64,000 bases of DNA, taken from the NCBI GenBank assembly GCA_965214485.1, contig CBDCBW010000018.1, forward strand, positions 62,001 to 126,000, in the 5' to 3' direction. Position 1 is the first letter of the stretch. Each line of letters begins with the position of its first letter. Position numbers and translations under genes: made by a program. The stretch comes from JANQRZ01 sp965214485 (GTDB lineage: Bacteria; Bacteroidota; Rhodothermia; Rhodothermales; JANQRZ01). This document shows, in pieces, positions 1-9,253 of this stretch. The notes under the pieces were generated by a model, which saw only the letters and a list, made by a program, of their open reading frames with translations, searched no databases and was not told where the DNA came from.

Positions 1-1
1 C

Positions 2-151
2 CTGCTCGCCGAGGGCTACCCCGAGCTCCAGGACGGCGACCTCATGACCGTCCGCACCGAAGTCAGGACCGGCATCGAGCTCCGGGACCTCGCCGTGTTC
101 ACCTCGTCCATCGGCACCCTCGCCCTCGTCATCCTGCGCCTCGTGGAGTGA
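2..151 (+). CDS. C-terminal end of a Wza-like polysaccharide export protein (partial)
   Basis: The reading frame is open from the window edge to a TGA and gives about 49 residues. It has an LxDGDLMTV-type strand, typical of the last SLBB/beta-grasp element of polysaccharide export lipoproteins, then a short hydrophobic C-terminal helix (FTSSIGTLALVILRLV). Wza-family proteins form the outer-membrane exit pore for capsule or exopolysaccharide, and many Bacteroidota members end this way. It lies just upstream of, and on the same strand as, the wbp sugar genes, which supports the role. Only the tail is visible, so the family call is an inference from a short stretch. Confidence 0.5.
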   Translation: MLAEGYPELQDGDLMTVRTEVRTGIELRDLAVFTSSIGTLALVILRLVE

Positions 152-205
152 GGAGGACGGCCAGCGCCGCCCCTGTTTTCCCCGCCAATCCAGACCCTCT
201 GCCCC

Positions 206-1609
206 GTGACCACCAACCATCAGGATTCCAAAGACCGCCTGCTCGACCTCGCCGCCTCCGGCGACGCCACCGTCGGCGTGATCGGCCTGGGCTACGTCGG
301 CCTCCCGCTCGCCGTCGAGTGCGCGGGGGCGGGCTACCGCGTCGTCGGCTTCGACGTGAGCGCCCCCGTCGTCGAGCGCGTCAACCGGGGCGAGAGCCAC
401 ATCGCCGACGTGCCGTCGGACCGGCTCCGGCCCCACGCCGAGGGCGGGCAGATCGAGGCGACGACCGACATGGGCCGCCTCGCCGAGTGCGACGTGATCT
501 CGATCTGCGTCCCGACGCCGCTCAACAAGATCAAAGACCCCGACCTCGCCTACGTCCTCAGCGCGGGGGGCGTCATCAAAGACAGCCTGCGCCCCGGCCA
601 GCTCGTCATCCTCGAGAGCACGACCTACCCGGGGACCACCGACGAGGTGCTCCTCCCGGTCCTCGAAGAGACCGGGCTGAAGGTCGGCGAGGACTTCTTC
701 CTCTGCTTCTCGCCCGAGCGCGTGGACCCCGGCAACCCGACGTGGCACACGAAGAACACCCCGAAGGTCATCGGCGGCGTGACCGGGGCGTGCTCGGAGG
801 TCGGGCAGGCGGTCTACAACCGCGTCTTCGACGCGCTCGTGCCGGTCGAGAGCGCGCGCGCGGCGGAGCTCGTCAAGGTCTACGAGAACACCTTCCGCAT
901 GATCAACATCGCGCTCGCCAACGAGCTCGCGCAGGCGTGCGACAAGCTCGACGTCAGCGTGTGGGACGTGATCGAGGCGGCGGCGACCAAGCCGTTCGGC
1001 TTCATGAAGTTCACCCCCGGCCCCGGCCTCGGCGGCCACTGCATCCCGCTCGACCCGCACTACCTCTCGTGGAAGATGCGGACGCTCGCCTACAAGACGC
1101 GCATGATCGAGCTCGCGAGCGAGATCAACGCCGAGATGCCGGCCTACGTCGTCCAGAAAGTCGCCGACGCGCTCAACGACGACCGCAAGGCCGTCCGCGG
1201 CAGCCGCCTGCTCGTCCTCGGCATCGCCTACAAGAAGAACATCGACGACCTCCGCGAGAGCCCGGCCCTCGAGGTCATCCGCCTCCTCCAGGAGAAGGGG
1301 GCCGACGTACAGTACCACGACCCCTTCTGCCCGACCATCGCCGACGACGGCCACACGGCGATCCGCGACCTCCCGCTCCACAGCCGCCCGCTCACCCGCG
1401 CCGAGCTCGGCGACACCGACGCGGTCATCCTCATCACCGACCACGACGGCGTGGACTACCAGCTCGTCATCGACTCGGTGCCGCTCGTCGTCGACACGCG
1501 CGGGACGATGCGCGCCTGCTGCGACGGCCCGGCCCGCGTCGTCGGCCTCTCGGGCCGCGAGATGGGCGAGGGCCCGGCCGAGGACCTCAGCCCTGTGCTG
1601 ACCCAGTAA
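206..1609 (+). CDS. wbpA: UDP-N-acetylglucosamine 6-dehydrogenase (WbpA/WecC-like)
   Basis: A 467-residue nucleotide-sugar dehydrogenase. The Rossmann motif VGVIGLGYVGLPLA is at residues 23-36 and the catalytic cysteine lies in GLGGHCIPLDPHY (Cys279). The family oxidises C6 of UDP-HexNAc to the uronic acid using two NAD+. Followed by WbpB, WbpD and WbpE homologues, the expected reaction is UDP-GlcNAc to UDP-GlcNAcA, the first step toward UDP-2,3-diacetamido-2,3-dideoxy-glucuronic acid. The start is GTG at 206, since no ATG lies near the conserved N-terminus. It is the first gene of a tight co-directional run. A ManNAc (WecC) substrate is possible, but the neighbours favour WbpA. Confidence 0.88.
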   Translation: MTTNHQDSKDRLLDLAASGDATVGVIGLGYVGLPLAVECAGAGYRVVGFDVSAPVVERVNRGESHIADVPSDRLRPHAEGGQIEATTDMGRLAECDVISICVPTPLNKIKDPDLAYVLSAGGVIKDSLRPGQLVILESTTYPGTTDEVLLPVLEETGLKVGEDFFLCFSPERVDPGNPTWHTKNTPKVIGGVTGACSEVGQAVYNRVFDALVPVESARAAELVKVYENTFRMINIALANELAQACDKLDVSVWDVIEAAATKPFGFMKFTPGPGLGGHCIPLDPHYLSWKMRTLAYKTRMIELASEINAEMPAYVVQKVADALNDDRKAVRGSRLLVLGIAYKKNIDDLRESPALEVIRLLQEKGADVQYHDPFCPTIADDGHTAIRDLPLHSRPLTRAELGDTDAVILITDHDGVDYQLVIDSVPLVVDTRGTMRACCDGPARVVGLSGREMGEGPAEDLSPVLTQ

Positions 1610-1634
1610 CTCCACCCCAGAAGCTCACGATCTC

Positions 1635-2582
1635 ATGAAGAACTTTGCCCTCACCGGCGTCGCCGGCTACATCGCGCCGCGCCACCTCAAGGCCATCGCC
1701 GAGACCGGCAACCGCCTCGTCGCGGCGGTCGATCCGCACGACTCGGTCGGTATCCTCGACCAGCACTTCCCGCAGGCGGCGTTCTTCACCGAGTTCGAGC
1801 GCTTCGACCGGCACCTCGAAAAGCTCCGGCGCGGCCCCCAGCGTGAGCGCGTCGACTACGTCACGATCTGCTCGCCGAACCACCTCCACGACGCCCACAT
1901 CCGCCTCGCCCTCCGCGTCGGCGCCGACGCGATCTGCGAGAAGCCGCTCGTGATGAACCCGTGGAACCTCGACGTGCTGGCCGACCTCGAGCGCGAGTAC
2001 GACTGCTGCTCGGTCCACACGATCTTCCAGCTCCGGGTCCACCCCGCGCTCCTCGCCTTGCGGGAACGGCTCCGGCACGCGGACAAGCGCCACGCGGTCC
2101 GGCTGAGCTACGTCACCTCGCGCGGGCAGTGGTACCGCTACTCGTGGAAGGGCAACGCCGACAAGTCCGGCGGCGTCGCGACCAACATCGGCATCCACTT
2201 TTTCGACCTGCTGATCTGGCTCTTCGGCGGCGTCCAGGCCAGCGAGGTGCACCTCCTCGAGGCCGAGCGCGCCGGCGGCTTCCTCGAACTGAAGAACGCC
2301 GACGTGCAGTGGTTCCTCTCGATCGACGGCAACGACCTCCCCGAGTCGGTGAGGGGCACGCAGCCGACCTTCCGCTCGATCACGGTCGACGGCGAGGAGG
2401 TCGAGTTCTCCGGCGGCTTCCGCGACCTCCACACGGTGGTCTACGAGCAGACGCTCGCGGGCAACGGCTTCGGCATCGAGGACGCCCGCCCGTCGATCGA
2501 GCTCGTCCACGCGATCCGCACCGCAGACGTCGAGGCAGCGCCCACGCTGCCCCACCCCTTTCTCGGCCTCGAAGTAGCCTGA
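1635..2582 (+). CDS. wbpB: UDP-GlcNAcA 3-dehydrogenase, Gfo/Idh/MocA family (WbpB-like)
   Basis: A 315-residue oxidoreductase of the Gfo/Idh/MocA family. The N-terminus (MKNFALTGVAGYIAPRHLKA) is typical of WbpB rather than of generic inositol dehydrogenases, and the conserved EKP motif is at about residue 102 (ICEKPLVMNP). WbpB oxidises C3 of UDP-GlcNAcA to the 3-keto sugar that WbpE then aminates. It starts 25 bp after wbpA and is followed 5 bp later by the acetyltransferase, so all four steps are co-transcribed. The length matches the family. The cytoplasmic role follows from homology and gene order. Confidence 0.88.
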   Translation: MKNFALTGVAGYIAPRHLKAIAETGNRLVAAVDPHDSVGILDQHFPQAAFFTEFERFDRHLEKLRRGPQRERVDYVTICSPNHLHDAHIRLALRVGADAICEKPLVMNPWNLDVLADLEREYDCCSVHTIFQLRVHPALLALRERLRHADKRHAVRLSYVTSRGQWYRYSWKGNADKSGGVATNIGIHFFDLLIWLFGGVQASEVHLLEAERAGGFLELKNADVQWFLSIDGNDLPESVRGTQPTFRSITVDGEEVEFSGGFRDLHTVVYEQTLAGNGFGIEDARPSIELVHAIRTADVEAAPTLPHPFLGLEVA

Positions 2583-2587
2583 CCGAC

Positions 2588-3271
2588 ATGGTCCTGACTG
2601 ACATGGAGCGTATCCGCGAGCTGCCCGGCGTCCGCATCCACGAGAGCGCCTACGTCGACGCCCCGTGCACCATCGGCGAGGGGACGAAGATTTGGCACTT
2701 CTGCCACGTCCAGGCCGGCGCGCGCATCGGGCGCGGCTGCGTGCTCGGGCAGAACGTCAACGTCGCCGGCGACGTCGTCATCGGCGACCGGGTGAAAATC
2801 CAGAACAACGTCTCGGTCTACACCGGCTGCGAAATCGAAGACGAGGTGTTCCTCGGCCCGAGCTGCGTGCTGACGAACGTGACCAACCCGCGCTCCCAGG
2901 TCAACCGCCACGGGCTCTACGAGCGGACCCTCTTCCGCCGCGGCGCAACGGTGGGCGCGAACGCGACGATCGTGTGCGGCGTCACGCTCGGGCGCTACTC
3001 GTTCGTCGCCGCCGGCAGCGTGGTGACTCGGGACGTGCCGGACTACGCGCTCGTCGCCGGCAACCCGGCGCGGCAGCGCGGCTGGATGAGCCGCCACGGG
3101 CACCGCCTCTCGCCCGACGCCGACGGCCTCGCGGCGTGCCCCGAATCGGGCCTCCGCTACCAAGAGAAGAACGGCACGCTCCGCTGCCTCGACCTGGGCG
3201 AGAACGAGCCGCTGCCCGACAGCATGACCGAGGGCGAGCGCACCTACGACGATTTCAAACAACCCGCCTGA
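2588..3271 (+). CDS. wbpD: UDP-sugar 3-N-acetyltransferase, left-handed beta-helix (WbpD-like)
   Basis: About 227 residues. Most of the protein is hexapeptide repeats (I-G-x-x-x-x type: CTIGEGTKIWHF, RIGRGCVLGQN, VVIGDRVKIQNN), the left-handed beta-helix of acyl-CoA transferases. WbpD acetylates the 3-amino group made by WbpE. A C-terminal extension (about residues 170-227) with a CPESG-x-RY stretch is common in Bacteroidota homologues. ATG at 2588 is taken as the start. A second in-frame ATG at 2603 is equally plausible. It ends 1 bp before the aminotransferase ATG, so the two are probably translationally coupled. Confidence 0.87.
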   Translation: MVLTDMERIRELPGVRIHESAYVDAPCTIGEGTKIWHFCHVQAGARIGRGCVLGQNVNVAGDVVIGDRVKIQNNVSVYTGCEIEDEVFLGPSCVLTNVTNPRSQVNRHGLYERTLFRRGATVGANATIVCGVTLGRYSFVAAGSVVTRDVPDYALVAGNPARQRGWMSRHGHRLSPDADGLAACPESGLRYQEKNGTLRCLDLGENEPLPDSMTEGERTYDDFKQPA

Positions 3272-3272
3272 C

Positions 3273-4412
3273 ATGACCGCCACCGCCATTCCCATCCTCG
3301 ACTTGGAGCCGGAGATCGACGCGCTCTGGGACGAGCTCAACGCCGCCTTCCAGCGCGTCCTCCGCTCCGGGCAGTTCATCAAAGGCCCCGAGCTCGACGC
3401 CTTCGAGCGCGAGGTCGCCGCCACCCTCGGCACCGCGCACGCGGTGGGCGTCAACTCCGGCACCGACGCCCTCGTGATCGGGCTGCGGGCGCTCGGCATC
3501 GGCGAGGGGGACGAGGTCGTCACGACGCCGTTTTCGTTCTTCGCCACCGCCGAGAGCATCAGCGCCGTCGGCGCGACGCCCGTCTTTGCCGACGTGGACG
3601 AGCGGACCTTCAACCTCGACCCCGACACCGTGGGGCCGCTCGTCACCGAGCGGACCGCCGCGATTATGCCGGTCCACCTCTACGGCTGCCCGGCGGAGAT
3701 CGGCCCAGTCATGGAGATCGCCGAGCGGCACGACCTCGCCGTCGTCGAGGACTGCGCGCAGTCGTTCGGCGCTCGGTTCGTCGGCGCTGGCAGCGGCGAT
3801 GGGGCATTGGCATGGCACGGCAAGCAGACGGGCACGGTCGGCGCGGTGGGGGCCTACTCGTTCTTCCCGTCCAAGAACCTCGGGGCCTTCGGCGATGCCG
3901 GGCTGATCGTGACGGACGACGACGCCCTCGCCGAGCACATGCGGAAGCTGCGGGCGCACGGCTCGCTCAAGAAGTACCACAACGAAGAGGTCGGCTACAA
4001 CTCCCGCCTCGACGCGCTTCAGGCGGCGTTTCTCCGGGTCAAGCTGCCGCACATCGAGCGGCAGAACGCGGGCCGCCGCCGCGCCGCCGAGGCCTACAAC
4101 CGGCTGCTCGCCGGAGTCGAGGGCGTCGTCACGCCGCTCGCCGCGCCGGGGCACGTCTTCCACCAGTACACCGTCCGCATCCTGGAGGGCAAGCGCGACG
4201 CTGTCGCCGCCGCGCTGGGCGAGCAGGGCATCCAGACGATGGTCTACTACCCGGTGCCGCAGCACCGCCTGCCCGTCTACGCCGACCTCGATTCGCACTG
4301 CCCCGTCAGCGACCGGCTCGCGGGCGAAGTCCTCAGTCTCCCCATCTGGCCGCAGCTCGGCGAAGCCACAATCGCTCACGTAGTTGATGCGCTGGCCCAG
4401 GCGCTCCGATAG
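3273..4412 (+). CDS. wbpE: PLP-dependent sugar aminotransferase, DegT/DnrJ/EryC1 family (WbpE-like)
   Basis: A 379-residue DegT/DnrJ/EryC1/StrS aminotransferase. The Schiff-base lysine is Lys201 in SFFPSKNLGAFGDAG, preceded by the VVEDCAQSFGA cofactor-contact motif. In the Wbp pathway this enzyme transfers an amino group from glutamate to the C3 ketone, giving UDP-GlcNAc(3NH2)A, the substrate of WbpD. It starts immediately after wbpD. Together these four genes account for UDP-GlcNAc(3NAc)A synthesis. The length and motifs show no defect. Confidence 0.9.
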   Translation: MTATAIPILDLEPEIDALWDELNAAFQRVLRSGQFIKGPELDAFEREVAATLGTAHAVGVNSGTDALVIGLRALGIGEGDEVVTTPFSFFATAESISAVGATPVFADVDERTFNLDPDTVGPLVTERTAAIMPVHLYGCPAEIGPVMEIAERHDLAVVEDCAQSFGARFVGAGSGDGALAWHGKQTGTVGAVGAYSFFPSKNLGAFGDAGLIVTDDDALAEHMRKLRAHGSLKKYHNEEVGYNSRLDALQAAFLRVKLPHIERQNAGRRRAAEAYNRLLAGVEGVVTPLAAPGHVFHQYTVRILEGKRDAVAAALGEQGIQTMVYYPVPQHRLPVYADLDSHCPVSDRLAGEVLSLPIWPQLGEATIAHVVDALAQALR

Positions 4413-4415
4413 ACG

Positions 4416-5291
4416 ATGCTGACGCGGACGGCCAAGCGCATCATCAAAGAGGGCCTGATGCTCCCGCGCCGCTTGACGAGCGCGCAGCGCGTGCTGCCGG
4501 ACTTCCTGCTGATCGGGGCTCAGAAGGCGGGGACGACCTCGCTCTACAATTACCTCGTCCAGCATCCCCGGGTCTTCCCCGTCTACCGGAAGGAGGTGCA
4601 CTACTTCGACATCGGCTACCGGCGCGGCCCGGGCTGGTACCGCTCCTTCTTCCCGACGCAGCGCGAGGTGGAGGAGCACGCGGCGCTCACCGGCGAGGCA
4701 AGCCCCTACTACCTCTTCCACCCCCAGGCTCCGGCGCGCGTCCACCAAGACGTACCCGGCGCGAAGCTGATCGTACTAATGCGGAACCCGGTGGACCGGG
4801 CGTACTCACACTACCAGCACGAGGTGCGCAAGGGCGAGGAGACGCTGTCCTTCTTGGAGGCCATCGACCGGGAGGAGGAGCGGCTGAGCGGGGAGACCGA
4901 GCGGCTCACCGCCGATGGAAGCTACTACAGTCAGGCCCACCGCTCGTTCTCCTACCTCGCGCGGGGCCGCTACCTCGAACAGCTCACGCCGTGGATCGAG
5001 CGCTTCGGCCGGGAACGGCTGCTGCTGCTGCCGAGCAAGCGGATGTACGCCGAGCCGCAGGCCGTGCTGGCCGAGGTCTGCGACTTCCTCGGTCTCGACC
5101 CGTTCGCCGGCACCGAGACCCGCCCGCACAACGACTTCCGCTATGGCGCGATGGAGCCCGCCGAGCGCGAGCGGCTGGTGCGCTACTTCCGCCCGCACAA
5201 CGAGGCGCTCTACGAGGTGCTCGGCGAAGACTATGGCTGGGAGCGTGCGGAGCGTGAGGCGGAGCACGAGCCGGTGGGAGGGACGCGGTGA
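4416..5291 (+). CDS. Sulfotransferase domain protein (PAPS-dependent)
   Basis: A 291-residue sulfotransferase of the bacterial heparan-sulfotransferase-like group. The 5'-phosphosulfate loop is LLIGAQKAGTTSL (residues 31-43) and the 3'-phosphate site is LIVLMRNPVDRAYSHY (about 117-132). It should transfer sulfate from PAPS to a sugar hydroxyl or amine and release PAP. It begins 3 bp after wbpE and overlaps the flippase start by 4 bp, so it belongs to the polysaccharide operon. The acceptor cannot be read from sequence. PAPS supply (31,001) and PAP removal (22,442) are encoded in this window. Confidence 0.85.
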   Translation: MLTRTAKRIIKEGLMLPRRLTSAQRVLPDFLLIGAQKAGTTSLYNYLVQHPRVFPVYRKEVHYFDIGYRRGPGWYRSFFPTQREVEEHAALTGEASPYYLFHPQAPARVHQDVPGAKLIVLMRNPVDRAYSHYQHEVRKGEETLSFLEAIDREEERLSGETERLTADGSYYSQAHRSFSYLARGRYLEQLTPWIERFGRERLLLLPSKRMYAEPQAVLAEVCDFLGLDPFAGTETRPHNDFRYGAMEPAERERLVRYFRPHNEALYEVLGEDYGWERAEREAEHEPVGGTR

Positions 5292-6826
5292 AGCCGGAGC
5301 ACGAGAAAGCCACACCGAGCCTGACAAAGAGCACGCTCTCCGGGCTGCTCTGGAATTTCTCCGGAGCCGGCGTGCAGGCCGTGCTCCGCATCGGCGTCCT
5401 GCTGGTGCTGGCGCGCCTGCTGACCCCGGCGGACTTCGGCGTCGTCTCGGCGGCGCTCGTGGTGGTCTACTTCTCCGAAATCTTCTCCCAGCTCGGGATC
5501 GGACCGGCGCTCGTGCAGCGACCGGCGTTGCACAGCGGGCACCTCCGGACGGGGTTCACGGTCTCGACGCTGTTTGGGGTCGGGCTGGCGGTCCTCGTCT
5601 TCGCCACGGCTCCGCTCGTGGCTGGGTTCTTTCGGATGCCGGTCCTGGCCGAGGTTCTGCGTGTGCTGGCGTGGGTCTTCCCGCTCAAGGGGCTGGCCCT
5701 CGTGGCCGAGTCGCTGCTCTACCGCGAGCTCCAGTTCCGCTGGATCGCCACGCGCGACGTGCTAGCGTACCTGGTCGGGTACGGGATCGTCGGGCTGGGG
5801 CTGGCCTTCGCAGGCTTCGGCGTGTGGGCGCTGGTCTGGGCACACCTCGCCGAGACGCTCGTGCGGACGGGGGTGCTGCTGGCGGCGCGGCCTCACCCGA
5901 AGCGGCCCCTGCTCGCGGCGACGCCGCTGCGCGAGCTGGTCTACTACGGCGGTGGGTTCACGCTGGCGCGGCTCTCGAACTACGTCGCGCAGCAGGGCAA
6001 CAATCTCATCATCGGTCGGCTCCTCGGGGCGAGCGCGCTCGGGCTCTACGGCCGCGCCTACCAGCTCACCACGATGCCCGTCCTCCTGGCCGGGGGCGTA
6101 CTCGACAAGGTGCTCTTCCCGGCAATGGCGAAGATTCAGGACGACGCCGCCGTGCGCTCACGCATCTTCCTCGAAGGCACGGCGGTGCTCAACCTGCTCA
6201 CGCTGCCACTCAGCGCGGCCTGCGTCGCGCTCGCGCCGGAGATCGTCGACTTCCTGCTCGGTTCGGAGTGGCACAGCGCGGTGGTCCCGTTCCAGGTGCT
6301 CGCCCTCGGAATGATGCTCCGGACGAGCTACAAGATCGGCGACGCCCTCGCGCGGGCGGCGGGCGCGGTCTACAACCGGGCGTGGCGCAAGGGCGTCTAT
6401 GCGGGCTGCGTGCTCGCCGGCTCCTTCGTCGGTTCGGGGTGGGGGATCGAGGGCGTCGCCGTCGGCGTGCTCGGCGCACTGCTGGTCAACTTTTTCCTCG
6501 TGGCCGAGCTGAGCCTCCGGCTGACGACCGTCACGTGGGGCTACTTCCTGCGGATGCACGTCCCGCCGCTCATGCTGGCCGGAATCGCCTACGGGGTGGC
6601 GCACGGCCTGGCGGTGCTGATGCGCGGAGCGCTCTACCCCTCGGCGGTCATCGCCGGGGCCGGGATGGCGGCGGCGGGAGTCCTCGTCACCGCGCTCGTG
6701 CTCGCTCTCCCGGCCTATTTCGTCGGGCCGGACGGGCTGGGGCTGTGCCGCACGCTCGCCCGCTACGTCCCGGCTCGGCTGAACGTCGGCGACTGGACGC
6801 GCCGCCTCCGAGAGCTGCCCGTTTAA
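5288..6826 (+). CDS. Wzx-type polysaccharide flippase (MOP superfamily)
   Basis: A 512-residue polytopic membrane protein with 12-14 predicted helices. The start resembles the WzxC/lipopolysaccharide biosynthesis family (STLSGLLWNFSGAGVQAVLRIGVLLVLARLLTPADFGVVSAA). These proteins flip undecaprenyl-PP-linked repeat units across the inner membrane. The start is GTG at 5288, and its TGA-overlapping context with the sulfotransferase implies coupling. A Wzy-like polymerase lies 1.1 kb downstream, fitting a Wzx/Wzy-dependent pathway. There is no sign of truncation. Confidence 0.85.
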   Translation: MKPEHEKATPSLTKSTLSGLLWNFSGAGVQAVLRIGVLLVLARLLTPADFGVVSAALVVVYFSEIFSQLGIGPALVQRPALHSGHLRTGFTVSTLFGVGLAVLVFATAPLVAGFFRMPVLAEVLRVLAWVFPLKGLALVAESLLYRELQFRWIATRDVLAYLVGYGIVGLGLAFAGFGVWALVWAHLAETLVRTGVLLAARPHPKRPLLAATPLRELVYYGGGFTLARLSNYVAQQGNNLIIGRLLGASALGLYGRAYQLTTMPVLLAGGVLDKVLFPAMAKIQDDAAVRSRIFLEGTAVLNLLTLPLSAACVALAPEIVDFLLGSEWHSAVVPFQVLALGMMLRTSYKIGDALARAAGAVYNRAWRKGVYAGCVLAGSFVGSGWGIEGVAVGVLGALLVNFFLVAELSLRLTTVTWGYFLRMHVPPLMLAGIAYGVAHGLAVLMRGALYPSAVIAGAGMAAAGVLVTALVLALPAYFVGPDGLGLCRTLARYVPARLNVGDWTRRLRELPV

Positions 6827-6838
6827 ACGCCCCGCCCC

Positions 6839-7903
6839 ATGCCTACGCTCGCCTTCCTGCTCTACGACAACCGCTCCGGCTCGACGCTGCTCTCGGCGCT
6901 GATGAACCGCTACCGCGGGGTAGCCGTGGCCCAGGAGAGCGATTTCGTTTACCAGATTCTCGAATACCCGCACCCGCTCGGCACCCCGGCGGCGGCGGCG
7001 GAGCTGGCGGCCTACCTGCTCACCCGGACGCGCCTGCCCGAGCTGGGTCTCGATGCCGACGGGCTGCGCCGACGGATGGCCGGAGCCGGGAGTCGGGCGG
7101 CCCTGATCGAGGCCGTGGCCTCGGTCTATTTCGGACAGCGTGATCCGGCGGCGTCCTGCTGGGTCATCAAGGACCCCCGGCTCTACTTCCACCTCGGGAC
7201 GCTGCACCGGCTGTTTCCGGCGGCCCGCTTCGTCCAGGTCGTCCGAGACGGGCGCGCGGTGTTCGCCTCGAAGCGGCGCTCGCGCTCGGTCTTCAGTGGC
7301 GAGGCGATGGACGACAACCTCGTCAACGCGGCGCGGCGATGGCGCACCAAGCTCGCCCTCGCTGAGCGCTTCGGTCCCGGAGTGACGACGGTCCGCTACG
7401 AAGACGTCGTGCTCGGCACGGAGCAGGCGCTGGCGCGGGTTCTCGACGCGCTCGGCGTGCCGCCCTCGGAGCGGGTGCAGACGAAAGAGCAGGCCGCCTA
7501 TGCGGGCGAGATCGGCGGCGACTACCGCGGGCTGCACACGAACGTCGCCGCCGACGTGAAGGAAGAGGTCGTAAGCGCGTGGCGGCGGTCGCTGCCGAGG
7601 GAGGACGTCTATCTCTACGAGCGGCTGAACGGCGCGGCCCTGCGGGGCCACGGCTATGCACTCGCCGAGGCGGACGCTTCGCACGGCGCGCGCTTCCTGG
7701 CTCGGGTTGCGGCGCGGGCTGCAGGCTACGGCCTCGCCTTGGCCGCCCGCAAGCTCCGCGTCGCCCTGACCCAGGCGAGAGCGGGGCAGCTCGGTGACCG
7801 GCTCCGCGCCAAACGCGTGGAGCGGCACGCGGGCCGTGCCCCCAAGGCGCGTTCGGGTGGCCCGTCGCGTCCCGCCGGGTCGGAATCACTCATCGCACAA
7901 TAG
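6839..7903 (+). CDS. Sulfotransferase family protein
   Basis: A 354-residue PAPS-dependent sulfotransferase. The N-terminal PAPS loop is FLLYDNRSGSTLLSALMNRY (residues 5-24) and the second site is FVQVVRDGRAVFASKRRSRS (about 131-150). It is only distantly related to the sulfotransferase at 4416, so this is not a recent duplication. It sits between the flippase and the polymerase genes, on the same strand with gaps of 12 bp on each side. It probably sulfates the same polysaccharide at a different position. The last 60 residues are basic and low in complexity and may be membrane- or substrate-associated. Confidence 0.82.
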   Translation: MPTLAFLLYDNRSGSTLLSALMNRYRGVAVAQESDFVYQILEYPHPLGTPAAAAELAAYLLTRTRLPELGLDADGLRRRMAGAGSRAALIEAVASVYFGQRDPAASCWVIKDPRLYFHLGTLHRLFPAARFVQVVRDGRAVFASKRRSRSVFSGEAMDDNLVNAARRWRTKLALAERFGPGVTTVRYEDVVLGTEQALARVLDALGVPPSERVQTKEQAAYAGEIGGDYRGLHTNVAADVKEEVVSAWRRSLPREDVYLYERLNGAALRGHGYALAEADASHGARFLARVAARAAGYGLALAARKLRVALTQARAGQLGDRLRAKRVERHAGRAPKARSGGPSRPAGSESLIAQ

Positions 7904-7915
7904 CCAGGAGAACCG

Positions 7916-9253
7916 ATGGACGCATTCATGCTCGGCTTGATGGGGATCAGCCTGCTGGTGCTGGCGCTGTCGTTTGCGCCCTGGCTGCGGGCGAACTTCA
8001 TCTACCTCGTGCTGCCGCTGAACCTGGTAGCCGACTCGCTGACGCCTTTCTTCGGCCCCGACAGCGTCCACACTGGGATTCTCCGTGCGCTGCTGCTGCT
8101 GGCCTTCGTCTTCGTGCTCCTGCCGCGCCTCCGGGCTGAGCCGGTGACACTGGTGATTCTGACGACGTTGCTCTACCTCTTCATGGTCATCGTCGCGTTC
8201 TCGTCGGACCCCCTGAGTTCACTGGAAGTCTACCTGCGCTTGGTGATCTCGATGATGATGTTCCCAGCGGCCTATTACCTCATCGACTCGTGGGAGGCGT
8301 ACAGCAAGCTGGCGACCTCGGCCCGCGTCTCGCTCGGCATCGTCGTCGTCTCGTTCTTCCTGAACCAGCAGTACCAGGTCGGCATCCAGGAGTATCACCT
8401 GGACGAGGCGGCGTTCACCGGCGGGGCGGGGGTCTATCCGGCGTACATCGTCGCCTACGCCGGGCTCATGCTGCCGCTGCTGCTGCGCGTGTCCCCCTCG
8501 CGCTGGTCGCGCCGCCTGACGATCGGGTTGGTCGGGCTGGGCGTGCTGGTGATGCTGCTGCTGTTCCGGCGCGGCCCGATCGTGGCCCTGCTGCTGGGCG
8601 GGATGGTCATGTTCTTCTTCGGCCGGGCTCCCCTCAAGGCGCAGGTCGTGCGCTACGGGGTCGTGCTGCTGGCCGTGCTGATGCTGGTGCTGCCGGTGTT
8701 CTGGGGCAAGGTCTCGGCGCTCTACCAAAAGCGCGTGGCCGAAGGGGTGGCCTACGAGCTGCAATCGCGCGGCGGGCGCGTGGCCGAGCTGAACTTCGTG
8801 CGGGAGCAAGTCGCCGAGCGGTCGCTGGTGCAGAATCTGTTCGGGGAGGAGCTGTTCAACGCGCGCGGGAAGTACCAATTCACCCGGCGGCGGACCCTCC
8901 ACGTCGACTACCTCCTCCTGCTCCACGGCGCGGGCTTCCTCGGGCTGACGCTGTTCCTGCTGATCTACGGCACGATGGCGTGGCGCTTTTCTCGGTGGCA
9001 CCGCCGACTGCCGCGTTCGGCCCTGGCTGACGAGTTGAAGGGGGCCTTTTGGGCGATCCTGCTGGCGAGCCTCCTGCTCTCGGCGACGAACCAGCTCTGG
9101 GCCATCACGCCGTACTCGTTCTTCTTCCTCTGCATGGGGGCCCTGACGAGCCTGACCCGGCGCGAGGCCCTGCGCGTGCAGGCTCCGCCTCTGCCACGGC
9201 CAAGCCGGCCCGCGCGGCCCCACGCCGAGCGCCGGACGCCACAGCCTGCGTGA
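7916..9253 (+). CDS. O-antigen ligase/polymerase-like membrane protein (Wzy candidate)
   Basis: A 445-residue integral membrane protein with about 10-12 hydrophobic helices and one larger hydrophilic loop (about residues 265-330), rich in Arg, Glu and aromatics. That layout is typical of Wzy polymerases and WaaL-type ligases. It has no strong sequence motif, as is usual for the family. Its place after the flippase and among sulfotransferases supports a role in polymerising repeat units at the periplasmic face. The C-terminal 25 residues are Pro/Arg-rich. Polymerase versus ligase cannot be decided from sequence. Confidence 0.7.
   Translation: MDAFMLGLMGISLLVLALSFAPWLRANFIYLVLPLNLVADSLTPFFGPDSVHTGILRALLLLAFVFVLLPRLRAEPVTLVILTTLLYLFMVIVAFSSDPLSSLEVYLRLVISMMMFPAAYYLIDSWEAYSKLATSARVSLGIVVVSFFLNQQYQVGIQEYHLDEAAFTGGAGVYPAYIVAYAGLMLPLLLRVSPSRWSRRLTIGLVGLGVLVMLLLFRRGPIVALLLGGMVMFFFGRAPLKAQVVRYGVVLLAVLMLVLPVFWGKVSALYQKRVAEGVAYELQSRGGRVAELNFVREQVAERSLVQNLFGEELFNARGKYQFTRRRTLHVDYLLLLHGAGFLGLTLFLLIYGTMAWRFSRWHRRLPRSALADELKGAFWAILLASLLLSATNQLWAITPYSFFFLCMGALTSLTRREALRVQAPPLPRPSRPARPHAERRTPQPA

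Noticed and set aside
148..1638. Long overlapping frames in alternative phases and on the minus strand throughout the window (for example 1587-2555 minus, 31289-33799 minus)
   Set aside because: High GC removes stop codons by chance. These frames are Arg/Pro/Ala-rich, lack motifs and lie exactly over well-supported genes.
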